This document shows, in pieces, positions 4,896 through 10,776 of a stretch of DNA of 10,776 nt. Where the stretch lies: contig CANIXM010000029.1 of assembly GCA_947471245.1 (NCBI GenBank), positions 1 to 10,776 of the forward strand, read 5' to 3'. Source of the DNA: Paludibacteraceae bacterium. Its GTDB lineage: Bacteria; Bacteroidota; Bacteroidia; Bacteroidales; Paludibacteraceae. Position numbers and translations under genes: made by a program. A model generated the notes under the pieces. It saw only the letters and a program-made list of their open reading frames with translations. It did no database searches and was not told the origin of the DNA. Position 1 is the stretch's first letter, and every line of letters begins with the position of its first letter.

Positions 4896-7520
4896 CTAGT
4901 ACACCACCGACTGGCTCTTACTTCCAATGGTAACCACATACACACCATGCTGAGGAAGTGAGACAGTAAGTTCATTGGTAGTAATTACTCCAGAATAGAT
5001 CACAATTCCTAAGGTTGAAGTTACACGTATTTGTTCACCGACTTGGGCGTTTTTGATGTAAAGCAGTTGGTTGGAAACGTAAAGTTCAGTTAAATTTTTA
5101 TTGTCGTTCTTTATCGTTTGTTCATCTACTCCCGTAGGAACACATGTATTAACTGTTAGAACCACAGCATTGGAGCTCGCAGGACTGCCAGATATACATG
5201 GAGAAGCATTGCTAGTCATTTCAACCTGTACCACATCGCCATTGATTGGGGTATATGAATAGGTAGCAGAGTTAATTCCAACTGAAATGCCATTCAATCT
5301 CCACTGATAGTTGGGGGCGATACCTCCGTTGGTCGGCGTAGCGGTAAAGTTCACTGTAGTGCCAGTACAAACTGGGTTTTGATCTGCTAGAATGCTTACA
5401 CTTACTGGTAAGATTGGATTGACTGTCACCTCCAAAGAGTCTGTTACAGATTTACATAGTCCGTTAGCCGTGGCTATAATCCTAGTTTTTCCTACAAAAG
5501 TTGGACTCCATTTCATAACTCCTGTAGAATGATCAATAGATCCAGCGGTGGGAGGAGAAACAGAATAGGTAATAGTATTAGCGTTGGCAGCTGTAGCAAT
5601 GTATTTAGTAGCCGTAGAAAATTCACAAATAGTTGATGGTCCAGAATTAAAAATAACTGAACCCAATAATGGGTTGACGGTGATATAACTAGATTTAGTC
5701 TCAGTTGTTAAAATTCCGTCGGATAAGGTTAAAGAAACATCTTTAGGTCCTGAAGTAGTATAAATCACTGCGTGTGGACCCTTTCCTTGTGCCGAAACAG
5801 GGTTAGCACCTAACCCAAAACTCCAGCTATAACTAGTTGATGAAGTTGTTGAAGTAGAAATGTCCATAAAGGTAACAGTATCACCAACACAAACTACATT
5901 TTTATCTGCATTAAAATCTGCATTAATGCCACACCCAACTAAAAGAATAGACTTTATGACTGGTGTACCCACACATCCTGAAGCTTTTGTTTCAATGACT
6001 GACACATCTCCATTATTACTACCAAAAGTAATTGTAACGGCATTGGTTCCTTGACCTGAAGTGATGGTGCTACCAGTAGGTACACTCCACGCATAAGTTG
6101 ATCCAGGAGTATTAGTAACACTATAAACTTCACCAGAGGTATTGCATCCAGGGGTTGCATTACCTATAATGACTGAGTTAGTAGGGAGACTGTTTACCGT
6201 AATGGTTCCTGTGGCATTCTCTGTACCACAACCACCATTAATGCCAATGCTGTAGATAAACGTACCAGATACAGTTGGAGTACCACTGATGGTAATCGTA
6301 TTGCCTACCCAATGTGCACTCACGCCTGGAGGCAAACCATTTGCTCCCGATACGCCGTCGTTGTTGATGCCTGTTGCATTGCTAGTGACATAGGAAATGT
6401 TGCTAATGGTTGCATTGTTGCATGTTGTTTGATTGTCTGTTCCTACTGCTGAACTTAAGGTAACTTGAAGAAGTGGGCTTATTACTGCGGTTACAGCTAT
6501 ACGTGTACTACTTTCACAACCTGCAATTGTTTGCGAGGCATAATATGTAGTTCCATCAGCAAGTGCAGTACCACCAGCTATCAGGTTACCGCCAGTAGGA
6601 GCGTCGTACCAATGAGTGGCTGTACCAGTAACGATTAAGTCCGCTACTTTTGCATTAGAGCTGGCACAGAATGATTGTACCGAGTTGGCAGTAGGTGCTG
6701 CTGGATCGGATACCATTGTTGTGACTGCTAATCGAGTACTACTTTCACATCCTGCTATTGTTTGAGAAGCATAGTATGTAGTTCCATCAGCAAGTGCGGT
6801 ACTAGTTGACACTAGTGAACCACCAATTGGAGCATTATACCATTTAATGGCTGTTCCAGTAACAATTAAGTCCGCTACTTTTGCATTAGAGCTGGCACAG
6901 AATGATTGTGGCGAAGTTGCAGTAGGTGCTGCTGGATCGGATACCATTGTTGTGACTGCTAACCGCGTACTACTTTCACAACCTGCTATTGTTTGAGAAG
7001 CATAGTAAGTAGTTCCATCAGCAAGTGTAGTACCACCAGCTATCAGGTTACCACCAATTGGTGCATTATACCATTTAATGGCTGTATCAGTAACGAATAA
7101 GTCCGCTACTTTTGCATTAGAGCTGGCACAGAATGATTGTGGCGAAGTGGCAGTAGGTGCTGCTGGATTGGATACCATTGCTGTGACTGCTAATCGATTA
7201 GTGCTTTCGAAACCGCCAACAGTTTGTGTAGCGTAATATATAGTTCCATTAGTTAGATTGGTATTAGGAGTAAGTGATATACCACCTATTGGCACACTAT
7301 ACCATTTAATGTTTGCGCCCGTCGCTATCAAATCAGCCACAGTTGGAAAATCAATGGCACAATACGATTGTAACGCAGGACCAGTTGGAGGGACAGGTGC
7401 CGAGCTAGTAACTTTACTTGATGCAGACAAATCATTGGTACGAATGGCAGCAACTGTTTGCAACGCAAAATTCATGGTGCTTAGGGTCAAGCACAAAAAA
7501 AGAATGCTTTGTTTTTTCAT
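4896..7520 (-). CDS. Secreted Ig-like/PKD repeat protein with T9SS-type C-terminus
   Basis: An 874-residue surface or secreted protein of unknown binding partner. A signal peptide (about 1-25, ending VAA) is followed by a short Ser/Pro linker. Four 77-residue repeats at about 48-347 resemble the Ig_7/CHU-associated Ig-like fold (IKWYNAPIGG...GTTYYASQT.AGCES). Next come Ig-like segments, a PKD domain (about 535-616, SYSWSFG), and two more Ig-like domains to about 792. The last 78 residues, including LYIKNAQVGEQIRV and GVYVVTIG, resemble a type A T9SS sorting domain, though the usual PNP motif is absent and the end is VVY. No catalytic domain is seen, so adhesion or matrix function is the best inference. 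Repeats 2-4 have a Cys pair 50 residues apart. In repeat 1 the second Cys is Phe104, leaving Cys54 unpaired. The start has no visible Shine-Dalgarno. Confidence 0.85.
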   Translation of the reverse strand: MKKQSILFLCLTLSTMNFALQTVAAIRTNDLSASSKVTSSAPVPPTGPALQSYCAIDFPTVADLIATGANIKWYSVPIGGISLTPNTNLTNGTIYYATQTVGGFESTNRLAVTAMVSNPAAPTATSPQSFCASSNAKVADLFVTDTAIKWYNAPIGGNLIAGGTTLADGTTYYASQTIAGCESSTRLAVTTMVSDPAAPTATSPQSFCASSNAKVADLIVTGTAIKWYNAPIGGSLVSTSTALADGTTYYASQTIAGCESSTRLAVTTMVSDPAAPTANSVQSFCASSNAKVADLIVTGTATHWYDAPTGGNLIAGGTALADGTTYYASQTIAGCESSTRIAVTAVISPLLQVTLSSAVGTDNQTTCNNATISNISYVTSNATGINNDGVSGANGLPPGVSAHWVGNTITISGTPTVSGTFIYSIGINGGCGTENATGTITVNSLPTNSVIIGNATPGCNTSGEVYSVTNTPGSTYAWSVPTGSTITSGQGTNAVTITFGSNNGDVSVIETKASGCVGTPVIKSILLVGCGINADFNADKNVVCVGDTVTFMDISTSTTSSTSYSWSFGLGANPVSAQGKGPHAVIYTTSGPKDVSLTLSDGILTTETKSSYITVNPLLGSVIFNSGPSTICEFSTATKYIATAANANTITYSVSPPTAGSIDHSTGVMKWSPTFVGKTRIIATANGLCKSVTDSLEVTVNPILPVSVSILADQNPVCTGTTVNFTATPTNGGIAPNYQWRLNGISVGINSATYSYTPINGDVVQVEMTSNASPCISGSPASSNAVVLTVNTCVPTGVDEQTIKNDNKNLTELYVSNQLLYIKNAQVGEQIRVTSTLGIVIYSGVITTNELTVSLPQHGVYVVTIGSKSQSVVY
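6480..7379 (-). repeat. Four tandem 231-bp coding repeats
   Basis: The period is exactly 231 bases, as shown by the recurring TGCATTAGAG at 6651, 6882 and 7113. The units are about 7149-7379 (diverged), 6918-7148, 6687-6917 and 6480-6686 (incomplete at its end). The last three are very similar at DNA level, with long identical stretches such as the one coding SFCASSNAKVADL. This suggests recent unequal exchange or gene conversion, and the copy number may vary among strains. Confidence 0.9.
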
Positions 7521-7523
7521 TGG

Positions 7524-7690
7524 GGTATAGGGTTTATAGAGTTCATTAAGTTTATTGGTTCATAGGGTACATAAGGTTCATAGAGTTTATAAGGTTCATC
7601 AGGTCTAACATCTAGATTCTTGGTTCTATTATCTTGGGTCTAATATCTTGGCTATGAACTCAATGAACCTTATGAACCAATAAACCCACT
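7524..7690. repeat. GTTCATAAG array, second copy
   Basis: About eight or nine direct units related to GTTCATAAG cover 7524-7600, and inverted units lie at 7652-7690. Two overlapping pairings are visible: 7550-7564 with 7671-7685 (15 bp, perfect) and 7570-7587 with 7657-7674 (17 of 18). Between the arms (7601-7651) is a separate short direct repeat of the type GGTCTAATATCTTG, near 7602, 7622 and 7637. The array separates the EnvC-like gene from the secreted repeat protein and forms the latter's 5' leader. Confidence 0.8.
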
Positions 7691-7700
7691 GAACTAACAT

Positions 7701-9080
7701 CTACTTTGTCAACCAGTTTTCTGGATTTTGGAGCACTTTGTCTTTCCATATTTGGAAATAGAGTTCGGTTTTGTTATCGTTTTCGTCGTCGGTATATATT
7801 TTGCCTATTACTTGTTTGGCACTTACTTTATCGCCTTCTTTGACAGATATTTGGGTGAGATTGGCATATACGGTGCGGAATGCTCCGTGTTTGATAATCA
7901 CGGCATTGTTGCTTCCAGGAATGGAGAATCGTTGTGTAACTACCCCCTCAAATATGGCACGTGCTGATCCGTTGGAGGGTGTTTGGATGTAGATGCCTTT
8001 GTTGTTTGTGGTCACATGGCGTAAGATGGGGTGTGGCTGTACACCGTAATGTCCACTAATAAATCCATTGGAGACAGGCCATGGTAGGCGTCCTTGGTTT
8101 TTGTCAAAATTACCAGAGATGAGTTGCTCTTCTTTGGTGAGTGTGTTTACCGATTGAGAAGTGGTTGCAACACTTGTGTTAGCGTTGTTAGTATTTGTAT
8201 TGTTGGTTGTATTATTGCTGGTGCTGGTGTTTGATTTTTGATTGTAGGTGTATCCGTTTTTGTTCTTGTTGGAAGCATTGGTTGCTGCTTTTTCTTTCTC
8301 GGCTGCAAGTCTTTTGGCTTCTTCAGCAGCACGTTTGGCTTCTGCTTTGCGAATTTCTTCTGCTATAATGGCTTCGATTCTGTTGTTGAGTTCGCTTGCT
8401 TTTTTCTGTTGAATTTTGAGGTCTGAGCGCAATTTTTGTTCTTCGACTTTCAGGTCAGAGAGCAATTCTTTTTCTTTTTCTTCGTCTTTGGACAGCTTTT
8501 GTGTTTCGTTTACTTTTTCTTTGACTACTTCTTCTTTTTGTGTTTTGTGACCTTCTAGGCTGTCATTTTTTTGGAGTAGCTGTGTAGTTAATTTTTCTAT
8601 TTGGACAGCTTGTGCTTTGTGATAGCTGGTGTATTCTTGCACATATCTGAGCCTTCTATACGACTGGTTGAATGAATTGGCCGAAAGGACAAACATCATT
8701 TTGGAGTACACATTGCGGTTGACATAGGCATTTTGTATGGTTTTGCCGTAGTTGGACTTGAGTTTTTTCAGTTTGGTTTCCAACTCATCTTTTTCTTGCT
8801 CCAGTTGGCGCATTTTGGATGAAATAGCACTGATTTCTCCATTAATATTTGTGATAATGGATTTGCGCTCTATGATGCTTTTGTTGATGAGTGCAAGTTT
8901 GTATAGCGCTGTTTTTTTTGATTTTTTGGTTTCGCTAAGTTTCTTGCTAGTGGTTTCAAGTTTTTGGAGTGCTTGTTGCCTTTGTCGCTCTAGTTCTTTT
9001 ACACTTTGTGCAGAGATTGAGGTCAATATGGTCATCAACGTCAGGACGGTAAAAATACTGGAATGTTTAATTGGTTGCAT
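7701..9080 (-). CDS. EnvC-like coiled-coil protein with degenerate LytM domain
   Basis: A 459-residue periplasmic protein of the murein hydrolase activator type. After a signal peptide (1-24, ending SAQ) comes a long Lys/Glu/Gln-rich coiled coil (about 25-265), an Asn/Thr/Ser-rich linker (about 266-312), and a C-terminal M23/LytM fold (about 335-456). The zinc ligands are lost: the usual H-x-G-x-D motif reads N360-K-G-I-Y364, and the HxH pair reads E439-L-Y441. His398 in IIKHG is retained. It should therefore not cleave peptidoglycan itself. In E. coli, EnvC is a comparable pseudoenzyme that activates amidases under FtsEX control. That role is inferred here from architecture, since no ftsEX or amidase gene lies in the window. 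It follows the DUF4292 gene by 22 bases, so co-transcription is likely. Confidence 0.88.
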   Translation of the reverse strand: MQPIKHSSIFTVLTLMTILTSISAQSVKELERQRQQALQKLETTSKKLSETKKSKKTALYKLALINKSIIERKSIITNINGEISAISSKMRQLEQEKDELETKLKKLKSNYGKTIQNAYVNRNVYSKMMFVLSANSFNQSYRRLRYVQEYTSYHKAQAVQIEKLTTQLLQKNDSLEGHKTQKEEVVKEKVNETQKLSKDEEKEKELLSDLKVEEQKLRSDLKIQQKKASELNNRIEAIIAEEIRKAEAKRAAEEAKRLAAEKEKAATNASNKNKNGYTYNQKSNTSTSNNTTNNTNTNNANTSVATTSQSVNTLTKEEQLISGNFDKNQGRLPWPVSNGFISGHYGVQPHPILRHVTTNNKGIYIQTPSNGSARAIFEGVVTQRFSIPGSNNAVIIKHGAFRTVYANLTQISVKEGDKVSAKQVIGKIYTDDENDNKTELYFQIWKDKVLQNPENWLTK

Positions 9081-9102
9081 TTATATCGTTTTTTTTATTT
9101 AA

Positions 9103-9918
9103 TCATTTGGATTTCAGTAATTCATCTATGCTAGCTTTGGAGTATCGGTGTTTGTCCGAAGCATTGAACCGAGTGTTTGTATCGAATTCTACTTTTTCAA
9201 AAGTAAGACTTATGTTTGAAATTTTGGTCAGATTGGAGGGTGAAATTTTCAACTCTTTTGGGAAATATCTCCCATTGTTGTTAGCAAACTGTGTGTATTC
9301 AAAGTTTACAAATTGATTTTTTGTGTTGTCATTTACGTGAGTTTGAATGACATTGAATTTGCCATCTATGGTCGTTTTTTGATGCAGCTGACCGTTGGTA
9401 AAGTCAATGACAGTAAGTTCTTTGGCTATTTTATTGATGGTGCAGCTATCGGGATAGACATCGGCTCTTCCTACACAAAACAAGTGATTGCTAAGCAATG
9501 ATTGGAGGTTGTAGAAACTAATTTCCACACCCATTTTCTGAGAAAGGTAGGCATAGGAGGTGACATAATATCGTTGGTTGATTTTATCGAATATTTTGAT
9601 GCTCGTTGGTTCCAGTTCGGCTTTGTAGGCTTCTATGCCCATAAATGGTTTTACGGACACGAAAATAACCGAATCGGTTTTGATTTTAATGCTTATAGGA
9701 AATGACATGTGGCTGTCATTCAGGGTAAAATTGATGAGTGCCTCAGAGAAATTGGCTGTTTTGAACTGTGGCTGAGCGCTTTGAACCGAGTTGATGTAGT
9801 CTGCGGTGGGGTTACCTGTGCTTTCGGGCTGTTTAGTGATTTTCTTGGTGCTTTGACAGGCCACTATGCTTATCAGGATGAATGCATATAAGCTTGATTT
9901 GATTAATTTCTTTTCCAT
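9103..9918 (-). CDS. DUF4292-type outer-membrane lipoprotein
   Basis: A 271-residue lipoprotein. The N-terminus has a basic region, a hydrophobic stretch and a lipobox, IVAC, with Cys21 as the lipidated residue. The mature part is rich in beta strands. The segment around residues 82-112 (DSVIFVSVKPFMGIEAYKAEL then SIKIFD), followed by NQRYY, is characteristic of DUF4292 proteins in Bacteroidota. Those are thought to have a LolA/LolB-like fold, so lipid or lipoprotein handling is possible but unproven. The C-terminus carries YFPKELKIS and a strand pattern consistent with that fold. The ATG lies inside the upstream TPR gene (16-base overlap), which suggests translational coupling, and the EnvC-like gene follows. 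The same order (TPR, DUF4292, M23/EnvC) is, to my knowledge, recurrent in Bacteroidota. Confidence 0.85.
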   Translation of the reverse strand: MEKKLIKSSLYAFILISIVACQSTKKITKQPESTGNPTADYINSVQSAQPQFKTANFSEALINFTLNDSHMSFPISIKIKTDSVIFVSVKPFMGIEAYKAELEPTSIKIFDKINQRYYVTSYAYLSQKMGVEISFYNLQSLLSNHLFCVGRADVYPDSCTINKIAKELTVIDFTNGQLHQKTTIDGKFNVIQTHVNDNTKNQFVNFEYTQFANNNGRYFPKELKISPSNLTKISNISLTFEKVEFDTNTRFNASDKHRYSKASIDELLKSK

Positions 9919-10776
9919 CCTTTGTTTTCAATTTTAAGTTTAAGACTAGCTGATTTTTCGCCCAGGTTAAAAGCTTTTTGCCACATATCGTTTGCTTTCG
10001 AGTCATCGGTTTTGAGCATCCATAGGATGTCGCCATAGTGTTCAAAAACCACGCCATTGTTTTCGGTTGTTTCCAGATTTTCCACTGCACGTTCTATGTA
10101 GAATTTGGCTAGCGAATAGTTGCCTTGTTGATACAATATCCATGCGTAAGTATCCAGAAAAGTGCTGTTTTTTGGATTGAGTTCCACGGTTTTAGCACTC
10201 ATTTTTTCGGCACGTTTCAGGTCCTTTTTTTCTTCGGACAGGTAGTAGGCATAATTATTCATCACCGAAATATTTTTTGGGTCTATCTGTAGTGCTTTTT
10301 CGTAGCTTTCAAAGCATTTTTCCTTTTCGTTCAGTTTGTAATAGGCGTCACCCAGCTGTTCGTAATACTCGCTTTTCATGTCCTCGTTTTCAGGTTTGAT
10401 CTTGGAGAGTCCTTTTTGGTATTGGTTGACGGCTTCTTGGTAATTACCAGTTTGGAAATTGGCCACACCATTGTAATAGTATAAAAGTGGATTGGTGCTA
10501 ATCACTTCCAGCGCTCTAGATGTAATGTTTTTGAGTGCTACATAATCTTTTTCGTCACTGGCTATGAGTAGCATTTTGAACCACGGTGCTTCATTGGTGG
10601 GATTGATGCTCAACATGGTTTCATATTCGGTTTTCGCTTCGGTTTTTCGTTTGGTGTATTCTAGAAACGAAGCATAGTAGCCGTGAATATCTTCTTCGAG
10701 CGGATATTTTTCTACCAGCAGTTTTATCAGTGACTCTATTTGCTTGATGTTTGCAGTGTCTTTGAGCAGTGGCTCT
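9903..10776 (-). CDS. TPR-repeat protein, N-terminus beyond window edge
   Basis: The frame is open from 9903 to the right edge, so this is the C-terminal 290 or so residues of a longer protein. An internal Met codon at 10616 is not the start: the 53 codons upstream of it remain open and look like another TPR (LLVEKYPLEEDIHGYYASFL). Counting from the edge, clear TPR-like units lie at about 96-128, 136-168, 169-202 and 204-235, with motifs such as YYYNGVANFQTGNYQEAV and LGDAYYKLNE. TPR domains mediate protein-protein binding, and the partner is unknown. The missing N-terminus probably has a signal peptide, as in related Bacteroidota genes next to DUF4292 lipoproteins, but this is inference. The stop TAA overlaps the start of the DUF4292 gene. 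Confidence 0.88.
   Translation of the reverse strand, partial: EPLLKDTANIKQIESLIKLLVEKYPLEEDIHGYYASFLEYTKRKTEAKTEYETMLSINPTNEAPWFKMLLIASDEKDYVALKNITSRALEVISTNPLLYYYNGVANFQTGNYQEAVNQYQKGLSKIKPENEDMKSEYYEQLGDAYYKLNEKEKCFESYEKALQIDPKNISVMNNYAYYLSEEKKDLKRAEKMSAKTVELNPKNSTFLDTYAWILYQQGNYSLAKFYIERAVENLETTENNGVVFEHYGDILWMLKTDDSKANDMWQKAFNLGEKSASLKLKIENKGWKRN

Noticed and set aside
6480..7379. Regular repeats considered as a CRISPR array
   Set aside because: The 231-base period is coding and in frame, with no short repeat-spacer pattern.
7701..8080. Active M23 zinc endopeptidase
   Set aside because: The metal-binding His and Asp positions are Asn360, Tyr364, Glu439 and Tyr441, so catalysis is unlikely.
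9833..10090. Minus-strand 85-codon frame across the TPR/DUF4292 junction
   Set aside because: It overlaps both genes in a third frame with no motif; the two flanking frames explain the DNA fully.

Overview
The window looks like a chromosomal stretch from a member of the Bacteroidota, probably order Bacteroidales. The evidence is a parE of the Bacteroidota type, a secreted protein with CHU/Ig_7-like repeats, a PKD domain and a type IX secretion (T9SS) sorting-like C-terminus, a TPR / DUF4292 lipoprotein / EnvC-like gene trio, and weak or absent Shine-Dalgarno sequences. No species can be named from sequence alone. Every gene I accept is on the minus strand, so transcription runs from high to low coordinates.

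In transcription order: a TPR protein cut by the right edge (9903-10776) overlaps a DUF4292 lipoprotein gene (9103-9918), which is closely followed by an EnvC-like degenerate LytM/M23 protein (7701-9080). These three look like one cell-envelope operon. Next is a large secreted repeat protein (4896-7520) with four 77-residue repeats, of which three are near-identical in DNA. It is bracketed by two related intergenic arrays (7524-7690 and 4791-4889) built from a 9-base unit, GTTCATAAG, in direct and inverted order. Then comes parE (2913-4781), the topoisomerase IV B subunit.

Between parE and tadA (619-1098) lies an AT-rich accessory segment of about 1.8 kb. It holds a class I SAM methyltransferase (1917-2759) and a REP-associated Y1 tyrosine transposase (RAYT, 1274-1711) with palindromic REP-like repeats on both sides. 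The last 18 bases of parE, stop codon included, recur exactly beyond the methyltransferase gene (1871-1888), so that gene sits between direct copies of the parE 3' end. After tadA, a small membrane-anchored, cysteine-rich protein (134-520) is followed by a long hairpin near the left edge.

The housekeeping and envelope genes are ordinary. The points that merit attention are the RAYT/REP locus, the duplicated parE 3' end around an AT-rich methyltransferase, the paired GTTCATAAG arrays with alternative hairpins in front of parE, and the near-identical tandem repeats of the secreted protein. I do not see convincing evidence of an entirely new multi-gene system.
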